A stretch of DNA of 7,735 bases from Clostridia bacterium (GTDB lineage: Bacteria > Bacillota > Clostridia > Oscillospirales > CAG-272). The notes beneath the pieces were generated by a model. That model worked only from the letters and a program-made list of their open reading frames with translations, had not been told where the DNA came from and searched no databases. The position numbers were made by a program, and so were the translations under genes. The DNA is taken from contig JAFTMU010000035.1 of the NCBI GenBank assembly GCA_017452215.1, positions 1 to 7,735 of the forward strand, in the 5' to 3' direction. Every line of letters begins with the position of its first letter. The first letter of the stretch is position 1. This document shows, piece by piece, positions 1 to 6,209 of this stretch.

Positions 1-3
1 CTT

Positions 4-29
4 CCTCCCACGTGCAACGCATTGGTTGC
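4..29 (-). promoter_or_regulatory. Possible start of the rplK leader downstream of nusG
   Basis: On the minus strand, after the nusG stop, there is a small potential hairpin (GCAAC / GTTGC, plus-strand positions 14-18 and 25-29), followed by GTGGGAGG at 4-11. From memory, a GTGGGAGG element lies between nusG and rplK in several Bacillota, well ahead of the rplK start codon, and may belong to a leader structure. The window ends here, so neither the rest of the structure nor rplK can be seen. It could equally be a plain Shine-Dalgarno sequence. Confidence 0.3.
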
Positions 30-42
30 GGAAAAACGGTTT

Positions 43-588
43 TTAAGAGTTGAGCACCTTTACCTCGCTGGCTTCCAGCTCAACGGGCATATCACGGTTA
101 CCACGCTTGATCAGCACGGTCACGTTCTTCAAATCATCGGAGATTGCCTGAACGGTACCGTTATAACCCTCAAACAATCCGCTGATCACCTCAACGCTGT
201 CACCAACCGAGAAGGAAAGCTTGATCTGCTGTACCTGCTCGATCTCCAGCGCCGCAACCTCCTCCTCCGTCAGGGGAGTGGGGCGGGATCCGGGACCTAC
301 GAAGCCGGTAACACCCGTAATATTTCTTACGGCGTGCCAGCTTTCCTCGTTCATGATCATTTTGATATACACGTAGCAGGAGAAGATCTTGTTCTCCACT
401 TCCTTTTCCACGTCGCCGTTCTTTTCGATAACGATTTCTGTGGGAATGGAAATATCAAAGATCAAGTGACCGAGGCCTCGGTTTTCGATGATTTTTTCCA
501 AGCTTGCTTTTACCTTGTTTTCGTATCCGGAGTAAGTATGTGCCACGTACCATCTCGGACCGACGTTCATTTCATTGATATCGCTCAT
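43..588 (-). CDS. nusG: Transcription termination/antitermination factor NusG
   Basis: This 181-aa protein has the usual NusG length and two-domain layout. The NGN domain covers about residues 11-108, with WYVAHTYSGYENKV near the start and GVTGFVGPGSRPTPLTEEEV at its end. A C-terminal KOW domain covers about residues 125-180, with VGDSVEVISGLFEGYNGTV. NusG binds the RNA polymerase clamp through NGN to affect pausing and elongation, while KOW contacts partners such as Rho or ribosomal protein S10. The start ATG is preceded by AAGGTGG at a normal distance and lies 19 nt after the secE stop, so the two are co-transcribed. One oddity is FSCYV (residues 69-73), where most NusG proteins have FPGYV. 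The assignment is secure from sequence and gene order. Confidence 0.97.
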   Translation of the reverse strand: MSDINEMNVGPRWYVAHTYSGYENKVKASLEKIIENRGLGHLIFDISIPTEIVIEKNGDVEKEVENKIFSCYVYIKMIMNEESWHAVRNITGVTGFVGPGSRPTPLTEEEVAALEIEQVQQIKLSFSVGDSVEVISGLFEGYNGTVQAISDDLKNVTVLIKRGNRDMPVELEASEVKVLNS

Positions 589-607
589 TGCTGTTCCACC
601 TTACGGA

Positions 608-1195
608 TCAGGGAAGAAAGCTGAACGCTTGGGTGATCAGAGCCAACAGACTCGTAGAGAGTACGTAGTCCAACAGGCAGATCACTGCCACGCATACGAG
701 CAGGATGATAACGACCACGATCGTGCTCTTTCTTGTTTGCTCCCAAGAGAGCCAAGAAACCTTCTTGAACTCGCTCTTGTAAACACGCAAGCCCTTAACG
801 ATCTTGGAGCGGAACTTTACGCACAGAACCACGGCTGCAACCAGGATCACACCGCCAACCACGATCCAGACGATCGCCTCGGTGGAAAGACCGGCGGGAG
901 CGTTGTTTTGGTTGTTGGAGTTGTTCTGATTATTGGCGTTGTTCTTGTCTGCGGTGGTGGAGCCCTCCTCTGCGGTAGTGGAATCGTCCTCGTCGGCAGT
1001 AGTGGAATCATCCTCACCTGCGGTGGTGGAATCATCCTCGCCTACGGTAGTGGAGTCATCCTCCGCTGCAGTGGTGTTGGTATCACCTGCGGTAGTTTCT
1101 TCTGCGAAAGCAGGCACAGCAAAAAGGGAAATCATCAAAATGATGGAGCAGATCACTGCAAGCCATCTGTTCAACAGAGTACCTGTTTTTGTCAT
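608..1195 (-). CDS. secE: SecE preprotein translocase subunit with an unusual N-terminal secreted/repeat extension
   Basis: The C-terminal part (about residues 128-195) is a recognisable SecE: a basic amphipathic segment with SEFKKVSWLSWEQTRKS, then a membrane helix at about 157-178. SecE clamps SecY in the protein-export channel of the plasma membrane. Bacillota SecE is usually 60-80 aa, but this one is 195 aa. Before the SecE domain come a signal-peptide-like segment (residues 1-31, ending AFA before EE), an acidic Thr-rich repeat region (45-83), an Asn/Gln-rich linker (85-98) and an extra membrane helix (about 106-127). The only methionines are M1 and M21, so a short conventional SecE could start only at a non-ATG codon. 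GAAAGGAA lies upstream of M1, which is 29 nt after the rpmG stop; nusG follows. The predicted topology agrees with a cytosolic amphipathic helix. The SecE identity is firm; the role of the extension is unknown. Confidence 0.9.
   Translation of the reverse strand: MTKTGTLLNRWLAVICSIILMISLFAVPAFAEETTAGDTNTTAAEDDSTTVGEDDSTTAGEDDSTTADEDDSTTAEEGSTTADKNNANNQNNSNNQNNAPAGLSTEAIVWIVVGGVILVAAVVLCVKFRSKIVKGLRVYKSEFKKVSWLSWEQTRKSTIVVVIILLVCVAVICLLDYVLSTSLLALITQAFSFLP
947..1063 (-). repeat. 24-bp coding tandem repeat in secE (EDDSTT units)
   Basis: Residues 45-83 of SecE are five tandem units: EDDSTTVG, EDDSTTAG, EDDSTTAD, EDDSTTAE and a shortened EEGSTTAD (21 bp). The full units are 24 bp each, a multiple of three, so gain or loss of a unit would keep the reading frame. 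The copies differ mostly at synonymous or conservative positions, which points to purifying selection on the peptide or to an old duplication. The segment is strongly acidic and rich in Ser and Thr. If the signal-peptide model is right, it lies outside the membrane. Confidence 0.88.
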
Positions 1196-1224
1196 ATTAT
1201 TGATTCCTTTCTTCTTTCACAAGA

Positions 1225-1386
1225 TTACTTTGTTTCCTTGTGAGTTGTGTGCTTACGGCAGAATTTGCAATACTTCATGAGCTCCAGTCTGTCCGGGTCA
1301 TTTTTCTTGTTCTTCTTTGTGTCATAATTTCTTTGCTTGCATTCGGTGCAGGCAAGAGTAATTTTGACTCGTGCATCATTAGCCAT
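1225..1386 (-). CDS. rpmG: 50S ribosomal protein L33, zinc-binding type
   Basis: This small 53-aa gene encodes a protein starting [20 protein letters not shown] and ending [17 protein letters not shown]33 is a small protein of the large ribosomal subunit near the E site. Two Cys-x2-Cys pairs (ACTEC and YCKFC) mark the zinc-binding (C+) form rather than the Cys-less paralog used under zinc limitation in some Bacillota. The length and the position in front of secE-nusG are typical. The start is fixed by GGAGGT at 1395-1400, 8 nt before the ATG. It is the first gene of the operon and is preceded by a long structured leader. Confidence 0.95.
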   Translation of the reverse strand: MANDARVKITLACTECKQRNYDTKKNKKNDPDRLELMKYCKFCRKHTTHKETK

Positions 1387-1531
1387 TTAGCGGCACCTCC
1401 CATATAAAAATTTTTTGTACCTCCCTCTCAAAAGCGTCGGACAAACCCCAAAGGGGCGGCACAATGCCCGACTTTTTCCCTTGCGCTCACTTCAAAAAGT
1501 GCGCACAACAAAAAAACTCTTTTGCAGAGGT
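1387..1531 (-). promoter_or_regulatory. Structured 5' leader of the rpmG-secE-nusG mRNA
   Basis: About 145 nt separate the predicted transcription start (near 1531) from the rpmG ATG. On the minus strand this leader holds two structured parts. The first is a hairpin at 1482-1505 (TGCGC plus ACTT pairing with AAGT and GCGCA, with a 2-nt bulge and a 4-nt loop). The second is a branched element at 1436-1472, closed by GTCGG/CCGAC and enclosing GGCA-TTG-TGCC and CCCC-TTT-GGGG. After these come GAGGGAGGT (1419-1427), an A5T5 tract (1406-1415), and the true Shine-Dalgarno GGGAGGTG (1394-1401). I do not recognise a named RNA family. No clear U-tract follows either hairpin, so it is not an obvious terminator. 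It could be a ribosomal-protein leader, a stability element or a dispersed intergenic repeat. Confidence 0.5.
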
Positions 1532-1537
1532 AGAAAG

Positions 1538-1566
1538 ATTATACCACAAAACAAAAGGCTTGTCAA
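1538..1566 (-). promoter_or_regulatory. Sigma-A promoter of the rpmG-secE-nusG operon
   Basis: Read on the minus strand, TTGACA (1561-1566) and TATAAT (1538-1543) are separated by exactly 17 bp, matching the vegetative consensus completely. Upstream of the -35 box the DNA is rich in A-tracts (runs of A on the minus strand at about 1570-1576 and 1581-1586, spaced near one helical turn), which resembles an UP element. This suggests strong, growth-linked expression, as expected for a ribosomal and secretion operon. The predicted start is near 1531. Confidence 0.92.
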
Positions 1567-1640
1567 TACTTTTTTTCACATTTTTTGCACTTATTTCTTC
1601 CATTATTTCTATATATATAACTTTTTTCTGCAAGAACGGT

Positions 1641-1686
1641 AAAAAAGAGGGGGAGCAGACAATGCAAATCTGCAATTTCTGCTCCC
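1641..1686 (-). terminator. Rho-independent terminator of pflBA
   Basis: The hairpin starts 8 nt after the pflA stop codon. Its 9-bp stem is GGGAGCAGA / TCTGCTCCC (plus-strand arms 1678-1686 and 1651-1659), and the 18-nt loop can form a further short TGCA stem. On the minus strand it is followed by CCTC and then six T residues (1641-1646). It separates the pfl transcript from the downstream rpmG promoter region. Confidence 0.9.
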
Positions 1687-1694
1687 TTGAAGGG

Positions 1695-2411
1695 TTATGT
1701 TTTCTGCAAATATCCGTCCAACAATTTCTCCAAGCGTCTCATGTCCTCCTCGCTTGGCAGGGGAGTGTCCTTTAAGGAAAAGGGCAACCCCAGCATCTCG
1801 TATTTTTCAATGCAAAGATTGCGGAACGGAAGCAATTCCACCTTTTTCACACAGGGATGCTCCCGCACCAAGCGGGCAAGCGCCGCCATGTCCTCCTCGC
1901 CGTTGCTGATGCCGGGGACCACCACGTGTCGGATCCGGGTATCCTTTTGCATTTCACTTAATTTGTTCAAAAAGAAGAGAGTGTCCGCAAGAGAGGCTCC
2001 CGTAAATTTGCGATAGTCCTCCTCACGGAGCATCTTGACATCCAACAGGACCAGATCGACCTGCTCCAACAGGCGTTCCACCGCTTCGTTCCAAACGCAA
2101 CCCGAGGTATCCAATGCCACGTGCAGGCCTTGTTTTTTCAGCGCCTTTGTCACCTCCAAAACGAATTCTGCTTGTACACATGGCTCGCCCCCCGAAAAGG
2201 TCACGCCCCCGTTTTTGATAAAGGGATAGAAGCGAAGCAAGCGCTTCACCAGATCGTCAGCTTCGGTCAGATGCGCCGTATCGAATTCCCACGTGTCGGG
2301 ATTTTGACAGTAGACGCACCGCAAGGGACAGCCCTCCAAAAAGACCACACTGCGCACCCCGGGACCGTCAACAGTCCCCAGGGATTGCAGGCTGTGAACG
2401 TACCCTTTCAT
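1695..2411 (-). CDS. pflA: Pyruvate formate-lyase activating enzyme (radical SAM)
   Basis: This 238-aa protein has the usual PFL-activase size. The CPLRCVYC motif gives the C-x3-C-x2-C ligands (C28, C32, C35) of the radical-SAM [4Fe-4S] cluster, and FSGGEP (residues 72-77) is the SAM-binding motif. The opening GYVHSLQSLGTVDGPGVR and the late VELLPFRNLCIEKYEMLG also fit PflA. The enzyme reductively cleaves S-adenosylmethionine and abstracts hydrogen from the catalytic glycine of PflB. The start ATG lies 1 nt after the pflB stop with no convincing Shine-Dalgarno sequence, so translation is probably coupled to pflB. A longer reading frame exists upstream inside pflB, but it lacks family similarity before MKGYVHS. 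Confidence 0.96.
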   Translation of the reverse strand: MKGYVHSLQSLGTVDGPGVRSVVFLEGCPLRCVYCQNPDTWEFDTAHLTEADDLVKRLLRFYPFIKNGGVTFSGGEPCVQAEFVLEVTKALKKQGLHVALDTSGCVWNEAVERLLEQVDLVLLDVKMLREEDYRKFTGASLADTLFFLNKLSEMQKDTRIRHVVVPGISNGEEDMAALARLVREHPCVKKVELLPFRNLCIEKYEMLGLPFSLKDTPLPSEEDMRRLEKLLDGYLQKT

Positions 2412-2412
2412 C

Positions 2413-4650
2413 TTACATTGCCTGATGGAATGTGCGGCTGATGACTTCCTTTTGCTGCTCACGGGAGAGCTTGTGGAAGCTGACCGCATATCCGGAGACA
2501 CGACTGGTCAGATTGGGGTACAGGTCGGGGTTTTCCATAGCGTCCACCAATTTTTGGCGGTCAAGGGCGTTGACGTTGATATGATGCGCATTTTGCGCAA
2601 AGTAGCCCGAAAGAATGGTGACCAGGTTTTCGATCCGCTCCTCCTCACTCCGTCCGAGAGCGGCGGGAATGATGGAAAAGGTGTTGGAAATACCGTCACG
2701 GCAAGCGTCGTAGGAGAGCTTTGCCACCGAGTTGAGGGAGGCAAGAGCGCCCGAGGTCTCTCGGTTGTGCATGGGATTGGCACCGGGAGCAAAGGGCTCG
2801 CCCGCGCGGCGTCCGTCAGGCGTTGCTCCCGTCTTTTTGCCGTAGACCACGTTGCTGGTAATGGTAAGAGCAGAGAGGGTGTGCTTTGCCCCACGGTATG
2901 CGGGGTGCTTGCGCAATTCGCCGATGAACTGCTCCAAGAGCTCCTTGGCAATGTTGTCCACACGGTCGTCATCGTTGCCGAATTTTGGGAAGTCTCCCTC
3001 GGTGATAAAGCCGTCGATCAATCCGTTTTCTCCAAAGGTGGGGCGGACACGGGCGTATTTGATAGCAGAGAGACTGTCGGCGATCACCGAGAGTCCCGCT
3101 ACGCCAAACGCCATCACTCGCTCCACGTCGGTGTCGTGAAGCGCCAGCTGCGTCTTTTCATAGGCGTATTTGTCATGCATAAAATGGATCACGTTCATCG
3201 TATTCACGTATTCTCCCGCCAACCAGGAGAGATAGGTGTCCAAACGCTGTTTGACCTCGGCGTAGTCCAATACACCGTTCCCGAAGGGAGGCATAGCGGG
3301 ACCTAAGCGAATGTCGTATTTTTCCTCCCGTCCTCCGTTGAGGGCAAGGAGCAGGATCTTGGGCAGATTGCACCGTGCTCCAAAGAACTGCATCTGCTTG
3401 CCAACCTTCATGGCGCTGACACAGCAGGCAATGGCGTAGTCGTCGCCAAAGCGCTGACGCATCAGGTCGTCGTTTTCGTATTGAATGGAATCGGTCTCAA
3501 TGGAAACACGGGCGCAGTACCGCTTGAACGCCGGGGGCAGCTCCTCGGACCAAAGCACCGTCAGGTTGGGCTCAGGAGCGCAGCCGAGATTGTAAAGGGT
3601 GTGCAAAAAGCGGAAGGCGCTTTTGGTAACAAGGGTTCTTCCGTCCTGTCCCATGCCGCCCACGGCCTCGGTGATCCACATGGGATCTCCGCCAAAGAGC
3701 TCGTTGTATTCGGGCGTGCGCAAGTGGCGGATCATTCTCAGCTTCATTACGAATTGATCGATCCGCTCCTGTGCCCCCGCCTCGTCAAGTACACCCTTTT
3801 GCAGGTCTCTTTCCAGATAGATATCAATAAAGGTTCCCACACGTCCCAAGGACATAGCGGCGCCGTTTTGCTCCTTGTTTGCGGCAAGATAGCCGAAATA
3901 GAGCCATTGGATCGCCTCTCTTGCATTGGTAGCGGGCTTGGAGATATCGCATCCGTAGAGCGCCGCCATCTCCTTCAATTTTCCAAGGAAGGAGATCTGC
4001 TTGTGAACCTCTTCGATCAAACGGATGTTTTCCTCGGTCATCTCTCCCTGTCCCAGCGCATTCTTATCCTTCTTTTTCGCTTCGATCAGAGCGTCGATGC
4101 CATAGAGAGCGATTCGGCGGTAGTCGCCGATGATGCGCCCACGACCGTAAGCATCGGGGAGTCCCGTCAGAATCCCCGTATGACGCATAGCACGCATGGT
4201 GTCTGTGTAGGCTCTGAACACGCCGTCGTTGTGGGTAGTGCGATAATGAAATTCCTTTTCGATCTCCTCCGAGAGCTCATACCCATAGGCCTTGCAGGCG
4301 CTTCTCGCCATGCGGATGCCGCCAAAGGGATTGACTCCTCTGACCAGAGGAGCGCCCGTTTGCAGACCGACGATCAATTCGTCCTCACGGAGCAGATATG
4401 CGGCAGGATAATTGAGCAGGGAAGAAACGGTTCCCGTGTCGATTCCGATCACACCGCCCTTTGCCCGCTCCTCGGCAAGCTTTTCGTTCAGGGCGTCCAA
4501 TACTCGTTGGGTGCGAGGCGTCTTGTTTGCCAAAAAGCTCTCGTCTCCCAAATAAGGGGAATAGTTGTTCTGGATAAAATCACGCACGTCGATCTGTGTG
4601 CGCCAATATTCTCCTTCAAAGCCTTCCCATTCTTTTTCAAACAGCTCCAT
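2413..4650 (-). CDS. pflB: Formate C-acetyltransferase (pyruvate formate-lyase)
   Basis: This 745-aa protein is typical of PflB. It catalyses pyruvate + CoA to acetyl-CoA + formate in the anaerobic cytosol by a glycyl-radical mechanism. The catalytic cysteine pair is in IACCVSAM (C409-C410), and the glycyl-radical site is G720 in RVSGYAV, followed by the family's closing [36 protein letters not shown] (about residues 610-628) is also family-specific. The Shine-Dalgarno AAAGGAG sits about 6 nt before the ATG. Transcription comes from a sigma-A promoter through a ZTP riboswitch, and pflA follows by 1 nt. All key residues are intact. It is PFL itself rather than a glycerol dehydratase or choline lyase, judged by the adjacent CC pair and the C-terminus. 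Confidence 0.98.
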   Translation of the reverse strand: MELFEKEWEGFEGEYWRTQIDVRDFIQNNYSPYLGDESFLANKTPRTQRVLDALNEKLAEERAKGGVIGIDTGTVSSLLNYPAAYLLREDELIVGLQTGAPLVRGVNPFGGIRMARSACKAYGYELSEEIEKEFHYRTTHNDGVFRAYTDTMRAMRHTGILTGLPDAYGRGRIIGDYRRIALYGIDALIEAKKKDKNALGQGEMTEENIRLIEEVHKQISFLGKLKEMAALYGCDISKPATNAREAIQWLYFGYLAANKEQNGAAMSLGRVGTFIDIYLERDLQKGVLDEAGAQERIDQFVMKLRMIRHLRTPEYNELFGGDPMWITEAVGGMGQDGRTLVTKSAFRFLHTLYNLGCAPEPNLTVLWSEELPPAFKRYCARVSIETDSIQYENDDLMRQRFGDDYAIACCVSAMKVGKQMQFFGARCNLPKILLLALNGGREEKYDIRLGPAMPPFGNGVLDYAEVKQRLDTYLSWLAGEYVNTMNVIHFMHDKYAYEKTQLALHDTDVERVMAFGVAGLSVIADSLSAIKYARVRPTFGENGLIDGFITEGDFPKFGNDDDRVDNIAKELLEQFIGELRKHPAYRGAKHTLSALTITSNVVYGKKTGATPDGRRAGEPFAPGANPMHNRETSGALASLNSVAKLSYDACRDGISNTFSIIPAALGRSEEERIENLVTILSGYFAQNAHHINVNALDRQKLVDAMENPDLYPNLTSRVSGYAVSFHKLSREQQKEVISRTFHQAM

Positions 4651-4688
4651 AGCTTTCTCCTTTCTCTATCGACCGCTGTGGCGGATAC

Positions 4689-4720
4689 AAAAAAGGCAGT
4701 CCTGCAAACGCAAAACTGCC
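4689..4720 (-). terminator. Intrinsic terminator forming the expression platform of the ZTP riboswitch
   Basis: On the minus strand GGCAGT (plus 4715-4720) pairs with ACTGCC (plus 4695-4700). An inner TGC-GTTT-GCA stem is joined by two G-U wobble pairs, giving an almost continuous 11-bp hairpin followed by six T residues (4689-4694). Its first four bases, GGCA (4717-4720), are also the 3' strand of aptamer stem P3. Aptamer and terminator are therefore mutually exclusive, so ligand binding should allow read-through into pflB. Confidence 0.9.
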
Positions 4721-4797
4721 CAGACGGTCGGCATAAAACACAGTCGGCTCCTCGTGGGTTCATTCCCACCAATCCGTCAGTAACCGATTGCTTCTCT
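4717..4797 (-). ncRNA. ZTP/ZMP riboswitch (pfl RNA motif) aptamer in front of pflB
   Basis: The minus-strand leader has the hallmarks of the pfl motif, the ZTP-sensing riboswitch. P1 is TCGG/CCGA (plus 4784-4787 with 4744-4747). The inner stem GTGGG/CCCAC (4765-4769 with 4754-4758) carries the typical AATGAA loop. GTTACTGACGG precedes that stem and GGAGCCG follows it. The 3' domain CCGACCGTCTGGGCA contains the conserved CTGGGC. The long-range pseudoknot GACGG (4774-4778) with CCGTC (4723-4727) is intact, and differs from the GGCGG/CCGCC form I recall by a compensatory change. P3 is TGCC/GGCA (4730-4733 with 4717-4720). By known biology, ZMP or ZTP accumulates when 10-formyl-THF is low and turns expression on. 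The location directly before pflB is classic. Confidence 0.95.
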
Positions 4798-4803
4798 GAC
4801 ATC

Positions 4804-4832
4804 ATTATAGCAGAGCCAAGTCCAAAAGTCAA
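4804..4832 (-). promoter_or_regulatory. Sigma-A promoter of the riboswitch-pflB-pflA transcript
   Basis: On the minus strand TTGACT (4827-4832) lies 17 bp before TATAAT (4804-4809), a near-perfect sigma-A promoter. The predicted start near 4797 leaves only about 10 nt before P1 of the riboswitch aptamer. I see no convincing regulator-binding palindrome overlapping it, so control may rest mostly with the riboswitch. Confidence 0.9.
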
Positions 4833-4919
4833 GAGCTTTTTGTCTTTTTGTTTTGAAAAGATTTTTAAAAGACGAATGTCAAAAGAAAGGGCAAAGCCCG
4901 AGAAAAATCCTTGAGCCTA

Positions 4920-4948
4920 TTGCAATCCGCCCTCTTTTTCGGTATAAT
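4920..4948 (+). promoter_or_regulatory. Sigma-A promoter of the DUF1015 gene
   Basis: TTGCAA (4920-4925) is 17 bp upstream of a perfect TATAAT (4943-4948). The predicted start near 4955 gives a leader of about 32 nt before the ATG at 4987. The promoter is divergent from the pfl promoter; about 87 bp separate the two -35 boxes. A small GGGC-AAA-GCCC hairpin (4889-4899) lies between them. Confidence 0.8.
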
Positions 4949-4986
4949 ATAAGCAGACCTACAAAACAAAACGCAAAGAGGTACCC

Positions 4987-6207
4987 ATGAGAAATTATAT
5001 TTTTTCCCCCGCAGATATTCTTCTGCCCAAAAAGGATCACGAAAAATGGTCGGTCATCGCCTGCGATCAGTTCACCTCCAACGAGGCGTATTGGAAAGAG
5101 ACCGATCACACCGTCGGCACCGCTCCCTCCACGCTGCGCCTGATCTATCCCGAGGTCTATCTCGGTAAGACCGATGCCCAAGCGGTTACCGCCTCCATCA
5201 ACGATACGATGCAAGACTATTTGAAGAAAGGGATCTTCAACGAGTATCCCAATGCATTCATCTACGTGGAGCGCATTCAGTCCGACGGCAAAAAACGCTC
5301 GGGGCTTGTAGGAGCGGTAGATCTGGATGAATACGATTATCACGAGGGATCCTGCTCCCGTGTCCGTGCCACCGAAAAGACGGTGCTGGAGCGCATTCCG
5401 CCCCGTGTCAAGATCCGGGAGAATGCGTGCCTTGAATTGCCCCACATCCTGATGCTGATGGATGACAGTGAAAGAAAAATTTTAGAGCCCCTTGCCCAAA
5501 TGGCAAAGGAGGGAAGCAAGCAGCAGCTGTACGATTTTGACCTGATGCAGGGCGGCGGTCATCTTTCGGGGTGGCTGGTGCCGGGAGAGCTCAACGAGTC
5601 CCTTGCCCAAAGCATCGGGGCACTGGGAGAGAAGCACGGCGGTATTACCTTAGCCGTCGGAGACGGCAATCATTCCTTGGCAACGGCAAAGGCGTGCCGA
5701 AGTGCCGCCCCCACCGAGCAAAACCGCTACGCCCTGTGCGAGCTGGTCAACATCCACAGCGAGGCGTTGGAGTTTGAGCCCATCTACCGCACGGTGGAAA
5801 ACGTCGATCCCGATGCGCTTCTCGAGAGCTTTACATCCTACCTTGAAAGAGAGGATATCCAAAATCCATCCAACGCCGAGCAGCAGATTCTGTTCGTTAC
5901 ACAGAAGAAAAAAGTGACCGTCTGTGCCAAGCGCCCGCCTCACGCTCTGGCAGTGGGAACGGTACAGCTCTTTTTGGACGACTATCTGCGTTCCTGCCCC
6001 GATGCAGTGCTTGACTATATTCACGGAGAGGACGAGGTGGAGGCAGTGGTGGCAAAACCTAACGCCTGCGGCTTTTTGTACGGATGTATGGGAAAGAGCG
6101 AATTGTTTGACGCCGTAGAGAAGGAGGGTGTTCTCCCCCGCAAGACCTTCTCCATGGGAAGCGCCCGAGATAAGCGCTACTACACCGAGGTCAGAAAAAT
6201 CAAATAA
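4987..6207 (+). CDS. DUF1015 family protein
   Basis: This 406-aa predicted cytosolic protein has no signal peptide or membrane segment and resembles the DUF1015 family common in Clostridia. Supporting segments are an N-terminal block (FSPADILLPKKDHEKWSVIA, residues 6-25, followed by CDQFTSNEAYW), ATEKTVLERIPPRVKIRENA (128-147) and the glycine/histidine motif VGDGNHSLATAKA (224-236). The length is typical. The biochemical function is not established to my knowledge. From memory, homologs in other Clostridia often sit near serine biosynthesis genes; no such gene is visible here. The start is supported by AAAGAGG at 4975-4981, 5 nt before the ATG. The gene is monocistronic, with its own promoter and a terminator right after the stop. 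The family call is fairly sure; the function is unknown. Confidence 0.85.
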   Translation: MRNYIFSPADILLPKKDHEKWSVIACDQFTSNEAYWKETDHTVGTAPSTLRLIYPEVYLGKTDAQAVTASINDTMQDYLKKGIFNEYPNAFIYVERIQSDGKKRSGLVGAVDLDEYDYHEGSCSRVRATEKTVLERIPPRVKIRENACLELPHILMLMDDSERKILEPLAQMAKEGSKQQLYDFDLMQGGGHLSGWLVPGELNESLAQSIGALGEKHGGITLAVGDGNHSLATAKACRSAAPTEQNRYALCELVNIHSEALEFEPIYRTVENVDPDALLESFTSYLEREDIQNPSNAEQQILFVTQKKKVTVCAKRPPHALAVGTVQLFLDDYLRSCPDAVLDYIHGEDEVEAVVAKPNACGFLYGCMGKSELFDAVEKEGVLPRKTFSMGSARDKRYYTEVRKIK

Positions 6208-6209
6208 AA

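Noticed and set aside
22..1243. Two plus-strand open frames opposite nusG and secE (200 and 222 codons)
   Set aside because: They are antisense to certain genes. The Gly/Val-rich repeat in the second is only the reverse complement of the secE repeat.
1275..1403. Possible upstream ORF in the rpmG leader starting at the ATG at 1403 (minus strand)
   Set aside because: The nearest upstream SD-like GAGGGAGGT is about 15 nt away, too far, and the 42-codon frame overlaps rpmG out of frame with no recognisable product.
1567..1640. AT-rich stretch with TATATATATA, as an additional promoter or origin
   Set aside because: No -35/-10 pair of better quality than the one at 1538-1566 is visible, and there are no DnaA-box clusters. 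It is best read as upstream A-tract DNA of that promoter.
2412..2501. Extended N-terminus for pflA (30 more residues)
   Set aside because: The extra residues come from inside pflB in another frame and do not resemble any PflA. The ATG at 2411 gives a standard-length protein.
2425..3306. Plus-strand open frame (293 codons) opposite the pflB 3' part
   Set aside because: It is an antisense shadow of strongly conserved pflB coding sequence, with no promoter or ribosome site.
4886..4900. GGGC-AAA-GCCC hairpin followed by T-rich DNA on the minus strand, as a terminator
   Set aside because: The stem is only 4 bp, and no minus-strand gene ends there; the flanking genes point away from it.
3481..4914. 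Long plus-strand open frame (477 codons) opposite pflB and its leader
   Set aside because: It lies antisense to pflB and through the ZTP riboswitch, has no family similarity that I recognise and no ribosome site, and is explained by the codon bias of the real gene.
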